From the NCBI GenBank assembly GCA_016281125.1, contig JAEEIA010000024.1, positions 1 through 43,517 of the forward strand: a stretch of 43,517 bases of DNA, in the 5' to 3' direction. Position numbers and translations under genes: made by a program. Positions within the stretch are counted from its first letter, which is position 1; each line of letters opens with the position of its first letter. The stretch is from Oscillospiraceae bacterium. Its GTDB lineage: Bacteria; Bacillota; Clostridia; Oscillospirales; Ruminococcaceae. Below the pieces are notes generated by a model. That model was not told the DNA's origin and did no database searches. It saw only the letters and a program-made list of their open reading frames with translations. Positions 23,119-32,003 of the stretch are shown piece by piece.

Positions 23119-24483
23119 ATGACCTTTACTGAACTGCGGAAGCAGTATCCGGCATTTGTGTTCCGGGATATTCAGGCGGAATATGTAAACGGGAAACTGG
23201 CTGTTTTCTATACCTTTGAGATCGAGGGGCTCGGCAGGTTTGAGCCGTACTGGACATTCCCCTGCGCGCAGCCCGATCTGACCGATCCGGCACTCCGGCG
23301 GCTGCTGTTTTCGCTCGGCATGGCGGAACTCGTCAGCTACTGGAAAATCACCTGCTCCCCGGTCGTGCGCATCGGAATGCAGATGACAAAGGAGCAGGCG
23401 GACTGGTGGAAACGGCTGTATTTCGGCGGACTGGGCGAGTTCTTCTACCGCAACGGCATTGAAACCGACTTTGACAGCTTCATGACGATCGAATGCGGCG
23501 GAGAGCCGCAGGACTTCGGCGCTGCAAAGCAGACGGCGCTTTCCGGGCGGCTGATTCCGGTCGGCGGCGGCAAGGATTCCATTGTCACGCTGAATCTGCT
23601 GAAAGCACAGCTCGGGGATGCATATGCCTATCAGATCAATCACCGCGACTCCTCGGAGCAGGCGGCGCTGCTGGCGGGCATCCCGAAGGAACGCATTCTG
23701 GAACCGGCGCGAAAGCTGCATCCGAAAATGCTCGAATGCAACAAGCGCGGATTCCTGAACGGGCATACGCCGTTTTCCGCGATTGTCGCGTTCTCCGCGG
23801 TGCTGACGGCCTATCTGCACGGGCTCTCAGAGGTCGTGCTCTCCAATGAATCCTCCGCGAGCGAATCGACCGTTTCCGATGCGGAAGTCAATCATCAGTA
23901 TTCCAAGAGCTATCAGTTCGAGCAGGACTTTTTCGCATATGAGCGGGAATATCTGAAAACCGGAGTCCGGTATTACAGCCTGCTGCGGCCGCTGACGGAA
24001 TTCCAGATTGCCAGATATTTTGCGTCCTGCGATACGAAATATCACGAGATTTTCCGCAGCTGCAATGCAGGCGCAAAAGAGGACAAATGGTGCGGACACT
24101 GCGCGAAATGCCTGTTCGTCGCCGTGATCCTCTCGCCGTTTCTGCCGTATGCGGAAATCGTGCGGCTGCTGGGCTCCGACCTGTTCAATCTGCCGGAGAT
24201 GGCGCCCGTTTTGCAGGAGCTCTGCGGCGCGCTGCCGAACAAGCCGTTTGAATGCGTCGGCAGCCGGAAGGAGGTCAATCTTGCGCTCTGCCTTGCAATC
24301 GCAAACGCGGAACGCAGAGGCGAAGCCCTGCCGCTGCTGCTGAACAGCTACAAACAGTCGCCGCTGTATGCGGAATATGCGGAAGCCGCTGCTGACTTCG
24401 GGCAGGAATGGGATCCGCAGCATAATCTGCCGGAGGATCTGGCCGCACTTGTCAGACGCGAGTGCGTGGATAAATTTGCATAA
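23119..24483 (+). CDS. MurL-like PP-loop protein (UDP-MurNAc-L-Ala-L-Glu epimerase candidate)
   Basis: 454 aa from the ATG with ACGGAG upstream. An adenylating PP-loop is plain at residues 149-154 (GGGKDS, in IPVGGGKDSIVTLNLL). Further on are HPKMLECNKRGFLNGHTPFS, VVLSNESSASESTVSD and a C-terminal WCGHCAKCLF zinc-like knuckle. These resemble the MurL family, which adenylates and epimerises the L-Glu of UDP-MurNAc-L-Ala-L-Glu in an alternative route to D-Glu in peptidoglycan. I rely on memory of that family, so the precise reaction is tentative; other PP-loop ligases are the alternative. No MurD-like partner is adjacent. Confidence 0.6.
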   Translation: MTFTELRKQYPAFVFRDIQAEYVNGKLAVFYTFEIEGLGRFEPYWTFPCAQPDLTDPALRRLLFSLGMAELVSYWKITCSPVVRIGMQMTKEQADWWKRLYFGGLGEFFYRNGIETDFDSFMTIECGGEPQDFGAAKQTALSGRLIPVGGGKDSIVTLNLLKAQLGDAYAYQINHRDSSEQAALLAGIPKERILEPARKLHPKMLECNKRGFLNGHTPFSAIVAFSAVLTAYLHGLSEVVLSNESSASESTVSDAEVNHQYSKSYQFEQDFFAYEREYLKTGVRYYSLLRPLTEFQIARYFASCDTKYHEIFRSCNAGAKEDKWCGHCAKCLFVAVILSPFLPYAEIVRLLGSDLFNLPEMAPVLQELCGALPNKPFECVGSRKEVNLALCLAIANAERRGEALPLLLNSYKQSPLYAEYAEAAADFGQEWDPQHNLPEDLAALVRRECVDKFA

Positions 24484-24495
24484 GGAGGAAATATT

Positions 24496-24723
24496 ATGCC
24501 GCTGATCGTTGTCAAGGGGTATCCGAAGGACGAAAAGACCAAGCAGGAGGTCGCGGAGGAGATTACCCGCATCTTTACCGAAAAATGGGGCTGCCCGCGT
24601 CAGGCAGTCACCGTGAAGATTGAAGAATACGAGCCGGAAATCTGGGCGCGCGAGATCAAGGAAAAGGAAATTGATCCGCACGCGGACGAAATGCTCATCC
24701 TCTCCGGAGAGCAGCAGTTTTAA
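24496..24723 (+). CDS. 4-oxalocrotonate-tautomerase-like small enzyme
   Basis: 75 aa, the length of the small tautomerases. It begins MPLIVVKGYP, so removal of Met would expose the catalytic Pro-1 of this superfamily; the beta-alpha-beta pattern and conserved spacing up to EEYEPEIWARE also fit. AAGGAGG lies eight bases before the ATG, and it follows the MurL-like gene by 12 bases, so the two are co-transcribed. A physiological substrate cannot be deduced; these enzymes act on oxo-acids in general. Confidence 0.85.
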   Translation: MPLIVVKGYPKDEKTKQEVAEEITRIFTEKWGCPRQAVTVKIEEYEPEIWAREIKEKEIDPHADEMLILSGEQQF

Positions 24724-24771
24724 AATATGTACGGAGCATCCCTCCGTGCCGGAGAAAGGCGGATTTGAAAC

Positions 24772-25131
24772 ATGGCAGACTTTGTCAGACTGACGGAATC
24801 GGATGACTGCATCAGCGTTATCTTTGATATTGAGGATGAACAGGTCATGTCGCTCGGCGAGCGACTCGCGGAAATCTGCGAGGATGCTTACATGAACGGC
24901 TATAACTGGGATGCGCTTCTGAACTGCTATCTGCAAAAGAACATGCGCGGGCTGCTGTCCGGCATGGAAACCGACCCCGAGGCCGGAATGTATGCGGCGT
25001 ACTACGGCACGGACGATGAAGGCCGCGCCCGGGCACAGGCGCTCGCGGAGCTGATCGAAGAGCTGGTCACGGAGGAGAACGAGCTGTGCGGATTCATAGA
25101 ACAGTACGCTGACGAAATCGAATGGGACTGA
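24772..25131 (+). CDS. Imm51-like immunity protein
   Basis: 119 aa, acidic, soluble, without signal peptide. The block YMNGYNWDALLNCYL, followed by ETDPEAGMYAAYY, matches my memory of the Imm51 family of polymorphic-toxin immunity proteins. No toxin gene is near; the upstream tautomerase and MurL-like gene look metabolic. It may be a solitary immunity gene against toxins of neighbours, or a domesticated family member with another role. The ribosome site is weak (AAAGGCGG at longer spacing). A terminator follows. Confidence 0.65.
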   Translation: MADFVRLTESDDCISVIFDIEDEQVMSLGERLAEICEDAYMNGYNWDALLNCYLQKNMRGLLSGMETDPEAGMYAAYYGTDDEGRARAQALAELIEELVTEENELCGFIEQYADEIEWD

Positions 25132-25141
25132 ACGCATACCC

Positions 25142-25176
25142 AAAAGCGCTGCACGGAGAACCGGCGGCGCTTTTTT
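25142..25176 (+). terminator. Terminator after the Imm51-like gene
   Basis: AAAAGCGCTGC / GCGGCGCTTTT (one G.U pair) followed by six T. It closes the transketolase-to-immunity gene group. Confidence 0.85.
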
Positions 25177-25239
25177 CGTTTTCGGGAAAAATGCCAGTTT
25201 TACGCCGAATGTCGTGACGGAAATTTCCTTTATCAGCAC

Positions 25240-25268
25240 TTGCTTTTATTATGAAAATAGAGTATAAT
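25240..25268 (+). promoter_or_regulatory. Promoter of the oadG-oadB operon
   Basis: TTGCTT at 25240-25245, 17-base spacer, TATAAT at 25263-25268, then GGGAGG ahead of the ATG at 25304. Confidence 0.75.
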
Positions 25269-25303
25269 AGATATGTATGTAAAAATGTGAGGGAGGTCTT
25301 TCC

Positions 25304-25750
25304 ATGTACATCACACTCGCCGCGCTGGCGGATAAGGTTCTGAAGGGCACGGAGAAGCTCGACGGAACCCAGATCACCGCCATGACGATCATCGGCCTTT
25401 CCGTTGTGTTCTTCGCGCTGCTGATTCTCGTCATTTTCCTCTACACGTCCGGCTCGTTCTTCAAGGCTGCAAAGCCCGGTCAGAAGCCTGCCGCGGAAAC
25501 AAAAAAGCAGGCTCCCGCCAAGGCCGCGCCTGCCGCAGCAAAACCTGCAGCAAAACCGGCGGCGCCGAAGGCTGCTGCACCGGCAGAGGATGATTCCGAA
25601 GTCGTTGCCGTCATCATGGCCGCGATTGCCGCAATGGGTGCGGCGGACGGAAAGCAGTACCGGATCAAGTCGGTCAGACCTGTTTCGGGCGGCTCCGGCA
25701 GATCCGCATGGGCACAGGCCGGCATCGCAGAACTGACAAGACCGTTCTGA
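25304..25750 (+). CDS. oadG: Sodium-pump decarboxylase, gamma subunit (OadG)
   Basis: 148 aa. One N-terminal membrane span (about residues 24-47, ITAMTIIGLSVVFFALLILV), a Lys/Ala/Pro-rich linker (~60-95) and a short conserved C-terminus, SAWAQAGIAELTRPF, typical of OadG-type subunits. The gamma subunit anchors the carboxyltransferase alpha subunit to the beta pump and assists assembly. It is followed 40 bases later by the beta subunit gene. The alpha and biotin-carrier genes are not in this operon, so the decarboxylated acid (oxaloacetate, methylmalonyl-CoA or glutaconyl-CoA) cannot be told. Confidence 0.88.
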   Translation: MYITLAALADKVLKGTEKLDGTQITAMTIIGLSVVFFALLILVIFLYTSGSFFKAAKPGQKPAAETKKQAPAKAAPAAAKPAAKPAAPKAAAPAEDDSEVVAVIMAAIAAMGAADGKQYRIKSVRPVSGGSGRSAWAQAGIAELTRPF

Positions 25751-25790
25751 CAGAGATTGAAAAAGATAAGAAAATTGGAGGACTGAAACC

Positions 25791-27002
25791 GTGCAAGGCG
25801 TTATCGACTTTTTCACAAATACCCTCGGCGGTCTCTGGACAGACTGCGGTCTTCACGCGCTGTTTTCAGAGGGCGGCTGGAAAAACCTCATCATGATCTT
25901 AGTTTCCTTTGTGTTCATGTATCTTGCAATCGCAAAGGGCTTTGAACCGCTGCTGCTGCTGCCGATCTCCTTCGGCATGCTGCTGACCAACCTGCCGATG
26001 GCAGGGCTCTATCACCCGGAGCTCTGGGTGCTCGTTGACGGACACGTCAACTACGGAGAGGTGCTAAAGGAAGGCGGATTATTGGATATATTGTATCTGG
26101 GCGTCAAATTGCAGTTATATCCCCCGCTCATCTTCCTCGGCATCGGATGTATGACTGACTTCTCCCCGCTGATTGCGAACCCCAAGAGCTTCCTGCTCGG
26201 TGCTGCGGCACAGGGCGGCATCTTCTTCACCTTTGTTGTTGCAGGTCTGCTCGGCTTTACCGCTGCGGAGGCCGGATCCATTGCGATCATCGGCGGCGCG
26301 GACGGCCCGACTGCAATCTATGTTTCCACCAGACTGCTGACCGGCGGCGGCGCCATCACCACGGGTAATATCGCGCTGGCTGCATATACTTATATGGCAC
26401 TTGTCCCGATCATCCAGCCGCCGATCATGCGTGCGCTGACCTCCAAGAAGGAGCGTTCGGTCAAGATGGAACAGCTCAGAACTGTTTCCAAGACCGAGAA
26501 GATCATCTTCCCGATCGCCGTCACGATCATCGTGTCCCTGCTGGTTCCGTCCGCAGCACCGCTTGTCGGTATGCTGATGTTCGGCAACCTGCTCAAGGAA
26601 TCCGGCGTGGCTGCCAGACTGATCGACACCGCACAAAACGCGCTCATGAACATCATCACGATCTTCCTCGGCGTGTCCGTCGGTGCAACGACCAAGGCTG
26701 ACCAGATCATCAACCTCAAGTTCGGCGGCGTCATGCTGCTGGGCGTCATCGCCTTCTCGCTCGGCACAACCTGCGGCCTGATCTTCGGCAAGATCATGTA
26801 CAAGGTCACCGGCGGCAAGGTCAATCCGCTGATCGGCTCCGCGGGCGTTTCCGCCGTGCCGATGGCAGCGCGTATTTCCCAGAAGGTCGGCGCAGAAACC
26901 GACCCGACCAACTTCCTGCTGATGCACGCAATGGGCCCGAACGTGGCCGGCGTCATCGGTTCGGCAGTTGCAGCAGGTGTGCTGCTGTCCGTCATCGGAT
27001 AA
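25791..27002 (+). CDS. oadB: Sodium-ion-translocating decarboxylase, beta subunit (OadB)
   Basis: 403 aa polytopic membrane protein with a GTG start behind TTGGAGG. Hallmarks include IIGGADGPTAIYVSTRL, in the segment that holds the Na+-site Asp, and NPLIGSAGVSAVPMAARISQ near the end. The family length is ~375-430. It exports Na+ using the free energy of decarboxylating a carboxybiotin intermediate. The neighbours are the gamma subunit upstream and adhE downstream, which suits an anaerobic fermenter that conserves energy from decarboxylation. Alpha and biotin subunits must come from elsewhere in the genome. Confidence 0.94.
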   Translation: MQGVIDFFTNTLGGLWTDCGLHALFSEGGWKNLIMILVSFVFMYLAIAKGFEPLLLLPISFGMLLTNLPMAGLYHPELWVLVDGHVNYGEVLKEGGLLDILYLGVKLQLYPPLIFLGIGCMTDFSPLIANPKSFLLGAAAQGGIFFTFVVAGLLGFTAAEAGSIAIIGGADGPTAIYVSTRLLTGGGAITTGNIALAAYTYMALVPIIQPPIMRALTSKKERSVKMEQLRTVSKTEKIIFPIAVTIIVSLLVPSAAPLVGMLMFGNLLKESGVAARLIDTAQNALMNIITIFLGVSVGATTKADQIINLKFGGVMLLGVIAFSLGTTCGLIFGKIMYKVTGGKVNPLIGSAGVSAVPMAARISQKVGAETDPTNFLLMHAMGPNVAGVIGSAVAAGVLLSVIG

Positions 27003-27020
27003 CACGCACAGCATAACGGT

Positions 27021-27080
27021 AAAGCGGCGGCATGTGTCTCCGGATCCGGTTTTCGGAGCACGGAGTCCCATGCCGCCTTT
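27021..27080 (+). terminator. Large hairpin between oadB and adhE
   Basis: AAAGCGGCGGCATG pairs with CATGCCGCCTTT around an inner CTCCG/CGGAG stem. The T-tract is short, so it may be a partial terminator or attenuator ahead of adhE. Confidence 0.6.
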
Positions 27081-27115
27081 GTGCATCCGTCACTTTGAAC
27101 AGCTTGGAGGCTCAT

Positions 27116-29731
27116 ATGAAAGAATATCCGATTGTTGAAACGGTCGATCAGCTGAAAACGCTGCTCGCCGACGTCCGGAAGGCGCAGGAGAAATTCGCTT
27201 CGTTCCCGCAGGAAAAGGTCGATGCGATTTTCCGTGCGGCCGCAATCGCGGCGAATCAGGCGCGCATTCCGCTTGCGAAAATGGCGGTGGAGGAAACCGG
27301 CATGGGCATCGTCGAGGACAAGGTCATCAAGAATCACTTTGCCTCGGAGTATATCTACAATGCATACCGCGATACAAAAACCTGCGGCGTAATCGAGCGC
27401 AATGAGGCGATGGGCACCATGCGCATCGCAGAGCCGATCGGCGTCATCGCGGCGGTCATCCCGACCACAAACCCTACCTCTACGGCGATTTTCAAGACGC
27501 TGATTACGCTGAAAACCAGAAACGGCATCATCATCTCGCCGCATCCGCGCGCAAAGGCTTCCACGATTGCCGCGACGAAAATCGTTGCAGAGGCAGCCTA
27601 CAAGGCCGGTGCGCCGGAGGGACTGATCGGCTGGATCGACAAGCCCTCCCTTGACATGACGAACACCGTCATGCGCTATTCCGACATCATCCTCGCAACC
27701 GGCGGTCCCGGCATGGTCAACGCCGCGTATTCCAGCGGAAAGCCTGCTGTCGGCGTCGGCGCGGGCAATACGCCTGCGATTTTTGACGATACCGCGGATA
27801 TTACGCTGGCGGTCAATTCCGTGATTCACTCCAAGACCTTCGACAACGGCATGATCTGCGCCTCGGAGCAGTCCGTGATCGTGCTCGATAAAATCTACGA
27901 CAAGGTCAAAAAGGAATTTGCAGCCCGCGGCTGCTACTTCCTGAAGGACAATGAGATCGACAAGGTGCGGCAGACCATCATTATCAACGGCTCTGTCAAT
28001 GCGAAGATTGTCGGTCAGAAGGCGCATACCATCGGTGAGATCTGCGGAATCAAGGTGCCGGAGGATGCAAAAATCCTGATCGGTGAGGTCGAGGACGTCA
28101 GCATCAACGAGGAATTTGCACATGAAAAGCTCTCGCCGGTACTGGCGATGTACCGCGCAAAGGATTTTGAGGACGCCTTGCAGAAGGCCGAGCGTCTGAT
28201 CGCGGACGGCGGCTACGGGCACACTTCGTCTGTGTATCTCGACGCGGTCAGCGAGCGCGCCAAGATCGACGAAATGGCGTCCCGCATGAAGACCTGCCGC
28301 ATTCTCGTCAATACCCCGTCCTCGCAGGGCGGCATCGGTGACCTCTACAACTTCGATCTGCGGCCGTCGCTGACGCTTGGCTGCGGCTCGTGGGGCGGCA
28401 ACTCCGTCAGCGAGAACGTCGGCGTCAAGCATCTGCTCAACATCAAGACTGTTGCCGAGAGGAGAGAGAATATGCTCTGGTTCCGTGCGCCGGAAAAGGT
28501 CTATATCAAGCAGGGCTGTCTGCCCGTCGCGCTCGATGAGCTCGGCAAGGTCATGGGCAAAAAGCGCGCGTTCATCGTGACGGACAGCTTTCTGTTCAAA
28601 AACGGCTACACCAAGCCGATTACCGATAAGCTGGAATCGCTCGGCATCGTCCACAGCACCTTCTTTGAGGTCGCGCCGGATCCAACGCTCGGCTCCGCGA
28701 AAAAAGGCGCGGCCGTCATGACCGCGTTTGAGCCGGACGTAATCATTGCCGTCGGCGGCGGCTCCGCGATGGACGCCGCAAAGATCATGTGGGTGCTCTA
28801 TGAGCATCCGGACGTCGATTTCATGGATATGGCAATGCGCTTCTGCGATATCCGCAAGCGTATCTATACGTTCCCGCACATGGGCGACAAGGCTTATTTC
28901 ATTGCGATTCCGACCTCCGCGGGCACCGGCTCCGAGGTCACGCCGTTCGCGGTCATCACCGACGAGGAATCCGGCGTCAAGTATCCGCTGGCGGACTACG
29001 AGCTGATGCCGAAAATGGCAATCGTGGACTGCAACATGATGAAAACCGCGCCGAAGGGGCTGACATCCGCATCCGGCATTGACGTTGCGACACATGCGCT
29101 GGAGGCATATGCTTCGATGATGGCGACCGATTACACGGACGGCCTTGCAGCCCGCTCGCTGAAGCTGGTGCTGGAGAATCTGCCGCGCACCTATCAGAAC
29201 GGCGCAAAGGATGAAAAGGCGTGGGAGAACATGGCGAATGCCGCGACGCTCGCCGGCATGGCCTTTGCAAATGCGTTCCTCGGCGTCTGCCATTCCATGG
29301 CGCACAAGCTGGGCGCATTCCACCACATCCCGCACGGCGTTGCAAATGCGCTGATGCTGGAGCAGGTCATGCGGTTCAACGCTGCGGAGGTTCCGCCGAA
29401 AATGGGTACCTTCCCGCAGTACGGCTATCCGCACACGCTGGCACGCTATGCGGAAATCGCGGCAGCCGTCGGCATGAAGGGACGCACCGACCGCGATAAA
29501 TTTGAAGCACTGATCAAGGCGCTCAATGAGCTGAAAGCGACGATCGGCATTCCGGACAGCATCAAGGCGTGGGGCATTGACGAGGAGGATTTCCTCAACC
29601 GTCTGGATGCGATGTGCGAGCAGGCCTTCGACGATCAGTGCACCGGTGCAAATCCGCGTTATCCGCTGATCAGCGAAATCCGTCAGATGTATCTGAATGC
29701 ATATTACGGCAACAACAGTGAGCCGGTATAA
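27116..29731 (+). CDS. adhE: Bifunctional acetaldehyde-CoA / alcohol dehydrogenase
   Basis: 871 aa from the ATG preceded by TTGGAGG; the longer reading frame runs into the hairpin. The N-terminal CoA-acylating aldehyde dehydrogenase half has its catalytic C248 in [10 protein letters not shown]. The iron-dependent alcohol dehydrogenase half starts near residue 460 and carries [12 protein letters not shown] (NAD-binding) and metal-binding residues in [26 protein letters not shown]. It reduces acetyl-CoA to ethanol in two steps and regenerates NAD+. Such proteins assemble into spirosomes. It is followed 14 bases later by a kinase gene. Confidence 0.97.
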   Translation: MKEYPIVETVDQLKTLLADVRKAQEKFASFPQEKVDAIFRAAAIAANQARIPLAKMAVEETGMGIVEDKVIKNHFASEYIYNAYRDTKTCGVIERNEAMGTMRIAEPIGVIAAVIPTTNPTSTAIFKTLITLKTRNGIIISPHPRAKASTIAATKIVAEAAYKAGAPEGLIGWIDKPSLDMTNTVMRYSDIILATGGPGMVNAAYSSGKPAVGVGAGNTPAIFDDTADITLAVNSVIHSKTFDNGMICASEQSVIVLDKIYDKVKKEFAARGCYFLKDNEIDKVRQTIIINGSVNAKIVGQKAHTIGEICGIKVPEDAKILIGEVEDVSINEEFAHEKLSPVLAMYRAKDFEDALQKAERLIADGGYGHTSSVYLDAVSERAKIDEMASRMKTCRILVNTPSSQGGIGDLYNFDLRPSLTLGCGSWGGNSVSENVGVKHLLNIKTVAERRENMLWFRAPEKVYIKQGCLPVALDELGKVMGKKRAFIVTDSFLFKNGYTKPITDKLESLGIVHSTFFEVAPDPTLGSAKKGAAVMTAFEPDVIIAVGGGSAMDAAKIMWVLYEHPDVDFMDMAMRFCDIRKRIYTFPHMGDKAYFIAIPTSAGTGSEVTPFAVITDEESGVKYPLADYELMPKMAIVDCNMMKTAPKGLTSASGIDVATHALEAYASMMATDYTDGLAARSLKLVLENLPRTYQNGAKDEKAWENMANAATLAGMAFANAFLGVCHSMAHKLGAFHHIPHGVANALMLEQVMRFNAAEVPPKMGTFPQYGYPHTLARYAEIAAAVGMKGRTDRDKFEALIKALNELKATIGIPDSIKAWGIDEEDFLNRLDAMCEQAFDDQCTGANPRYPLISEIRQMYLNAYYGNNSEPV

Positions 29732-29745
29732 AAGGGGGTTATCTT

Positions 29746-30504
29746 ATGGTTTACAAGCAGGAACAGGTCATTGCAACCCGTCCGAAAAAGGTCGTGTACC
29801 GCGACGGCGACACCGTCGTCAAGCTGTTCGATCCGGAATATTCCAAGGCGGCTGTCCTGAACGAGGCGCTCAATCAGGCGCGCGTGGAGGAAACCGATCT
29901 GCATATCCCGCAGCTGCTTGAGGTATTCAAGGTAGACGGCTGCTGGGCAATCCGTTCGGATTATATCGAGGGCAAGACGCTCCAGCAGCTCATGGACGAG
30001 AATCCGGAAAAGCTGGACGAATATCTGGAGCAGTTCGTCGCGCTGCAAATGGAGATTCACACCAAGCGCGCGCCGCTGCTGACCAAGCTCAAGGATAAGA
30101 TGCACCGCAAGATCAGCGATTCCAAGTTTGAGGCGACGATCCGCTTTGAGCTGCACACCCGCCTGGAGGGTATGCCGAAGCACAAGAAGGTCTGCCACGG
30201 CGATTTCAACCCGTCCAACGTCATCATCACCCCGGACGGCACGCCGTTCATCATTGACTGGGCACATGCCACACAGGGCAATGCCTCTGCGGATGTTGCG
30301 CGGACGTATCTGTATCTGACGCTGCACAACGGCGAGGCCTTTGCAAAGAAGTATCTCAAAACCTTCTGCAAAATGAGCGATACGGCGTTGCAGTATGTGC
30401 AAAACTGGATGCCGATTGTCGCGGCGTCCCAGTCCGTCAAGGAGAACAGCCCTGAGGAATTCGCACTGCTCTCCCGCTGGGTCAACGTCGTAGACTACGT
30501 CTGA
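29746..30504 (+). CDS. Aminoglycoside-phosphotransferase-fold small-molecule kinase
   Basis: 252 aa, protein-kinase-like APH fold. The catalytic loop is CHGDFNPSNVII and the metal-binding motif IIDWAHAT; an N-terminal lobe (VVYRDGDTVVKLFD) has the ATP-contact lysine. The sequence resembles the uncharacterised TIGR02172-type phosphotransferases rather than true resistance enzymes (memory). AAAGGGGG precedes the ATG, and the gene is likely co-transcribed with adhE. The substrate is unknown; drug resistance should not be assumed. Confidence 0.85.
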   Translation: MVYKQEQVIATRPKKVVYRDGDTVVKLFDPEYSKAAVLNEALNQARVEETDLHIPQLLEVFKVDGCWAIRSDYIEGKTLQQLMDENPEKLDEYLEQFVALQMEIHTKRAPLLTKLKDKMHRKISDSKFEATIRFELHTRLEGMPKHKKVCHGDFNPSNVIITPDGTPFIIDWAHATQGNASADVARTYLYLTLHNGEAFAKKYLKTFCKMSDTALQYVQNWMPIVAASQSVKENSPEEFALLSRWVNVVDYV

Positions 30505-30540
30505 ACGGGGCATTGCCGCCGGACTGCGGAAAATAAGAGA

Positions 30541-30576
30541 GAACGGGCGCTGACGGAAACAGTCGGCGCCCGGTTC
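30541..30576 (+). terminator. Terminator of the adhE-kinase unit
   Basis: GAACGGGCGCTGAC / GTCGGCGCCCGGTTC, seven-base loop, then TGCTTGTT. The core GGCGCTGAC...GTCGGCGCC is shared with the probable valS terminator at 112-143. Confidence 0.75.
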
Positions 30577-30590
30577 TGCTTGTTGAGAAA

Positions 30591-30867
30591 GCGGTATCTC
30601 CGATGGATTTGTAATGGGGGGCACTGCCCCATCCCCCGCCAATGGGATAGAATCCGGCGGCTCTTTCAGCAGGGATAAGGGAACAGCGCAACGCAGAAAA
30701 TCCCGTTTGCGCGTACAATAATCCCCGGGAGTGAATACTTTGCGGTGTTTATGAGCGTTTCCGGTGCTCCAAGACAAAAGTTTTGGCCGAGCTTTTTCAA
30801 AAGCTCGCGGGTCGGGGGCAGAGCCCTCGTCGCCTGTCGCAACGGGCGAAACTCCCCTGCGTTCAAG
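30591..30867 (+). repeat. Composite dispersed intergenic repeat, copy B
   Basis: Starts GCGGTATCTCCGATGGATTT 14 bases after the kinase terminator, continues GTAATGGGGGGCACTGCCCC, and ends with the second block at 30776-30867 (AAAAGTTTTGG, CTTTTTCAAAA, GGCGAAACTCCCCTGCG). The order and orientation of the blocks relative to the preceding gene are the same as in copy A. The middle part (~30670-30770) is not shared. It fills most of the 575-base gap before pyrF, in which no gene is supported. Confidence 0.75.
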
Positions 30868-30983
30868 CGCACGCGGGCTTGGGTGCCTGTAAGAGAGGCA
30901 CCCATTCCTGAATAGCATCCGTGAAGCGGATACCGCTTTATATCATACGCCCTGATTATCCGCGTGCAAAAATCCCGTTCCTC

Positions 30984-31013
30984 TTGACGCGGCAGCGTTT
31001 GTTGTGGTATAAT
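30984..31013 (+). promoter_or_regulatory. Promoter of the pyrF-pyrK-pyrD operon
   Basis: TTGACG at 30984-30989, 18-base spacer, TATAAT at 31008-31013. The leader of ~60 bases shows neither a PyrR-binding attenuator nor a terminator hairpin. Confidence 0.85.
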
Positions 31014-31079
31014 ATGATTGCGTATTATGGGTTCTTCCGCAATGCGCAAACGAATCTGAATGGAAAGGGGAAACGAACC

Positions 31080-32003
31080 ATGTCGTTTGACCGTCTGATT
31101 GCAAAGATTATCAGTATGAAAAATCCGACCGTTGCAGGTCTTGATCCCAAGCTGGAATATGTCCCGGAGTACATCCGGAAGAGCTTTCTGGAGGAGGACG
31201 GCGAAACGCTCAAGGCGGCTGCCAAGGCGATTTTCCGCTACAACCAGATGCTGATTGACGCGCTGTGCGACATCGTCCCGGCGGTCAAGCTCCAGGCTGC
31301 TTACTATGAAATGTACGGCCATCACGGTGTCAAGACCATGGAACGCACGATCCGCTATGCCAAGTTGAAGGGCATGTACGTCATCACGGATGCAAAGCGC
31401 AACGACATCGGCGCAACCATGGAGGCGTATACCGCGGCGCATCTCGGCTCCTGCGTCATCGGCACGACCGAATGCGAGCCCTTCGGTGCGGACGCGCTGA
31501 CCGTCAACGGCTACCTCGGCACAGACGGCATCTCCCCGCTGCTGGGCGTCTGCCGCGAAAAGGACAAGGGCATCTTCGTGCTCTGCAAGACCTCGAATCC
31601 GTCCTCCGGCGAATTCCAGGATCTCCTGATTGACGGCGTGCCGCTCTATGCAAGAATGGGCGACAAGTGCGAGGAATGGGGCGCGGATACCGTCGGCACC
31701 TACGGATACAGTGCTGTCGGCGCGGTCGTCGGAGCGACCTATCCCGAGCAGCTCGTTGAGCTGAGAAAGCGTCTGCCGCACACCATGTTCCTGGTGCCTG
31801 GCTACGGCGCACAGGGCGGCGGTGCCGCAGGCATCGCAGGCGGCTTTGACGAGAACGGCCTCGGCGCTGTGGTCAACAGCTCCCGCGCAATTCTCTGCGC
31901 GTATAAAAAGGAAGGCTGCGACGAGCGCGACTTTGCAGGCGCCGCAAGACGCGAAGCGCTGCGCATGCGTGAGGACCTGACATCCTATATCGCACTCAAA
32001 TGA
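31080..32003 (+). CDS. pyrF: Orotidine 5'-phosphate decarboxylase (type 2)
   Basis: 307 aa from the ATG with AAAGGGGA upstream; in-frame codons further 5' run through the promoter. The catalytic motif DAKRNDIG starts at residue 104, preceded by VKLQAAYYEMYG. It is of the long PyrF type (~270-310 aa) rather than the short E. coli type. It makes UMP, the last step of de novo pyrimidine synthesis. The stop overlaps the next start by four bases. pyrK and pyrD follow three genes later in the same orientation. Confidence 0.96.
   Translation: MSFDRLIAKIISMKNPTVAGLDPKLEYVPEYIRKSFLEEDGETLKAAAKAIFRYNQMLIDALCDIVPAVKLQAAYYEMYGHHGVKTMERTIRYAKLKGMYVITDAKRNDIGATMEAYTAAHLGSCVIGTTECEPFGADALTVNGYLGTDGISPLLGVCREKDKGIFVLCKTSNPSSGEFQDLLIDGVPLYARMGDKCEEWGADTVGTYGYSAVGAVVGATYPEQLVELRKRLPHTMFLVPGYGAQGGGAAGIAGGFDENGLGAVVNSSRAILCAYKKEGCDERDFAGAARREALRMREDLTSYIALK

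Noticed and set aside
26390-29434. 1014-aa open frame on the minus strand opposite oadB and adhE
   Set aside because: It spans two well-identified genes on the other strand and has Arg/His-rich, domain-free sequence typical of antisense frames.
29746-30504. Aminoglycoside resistance gene
   Set aside because: Only the general APH fold is visible; the sequence and its context beside adhE do not match known resistance enzymes.
31026-31058. Ten-codon upstream ORF in the pyrF leader
   Set aside because: No ribosome site and no terminator or antiterminator to couple to it.
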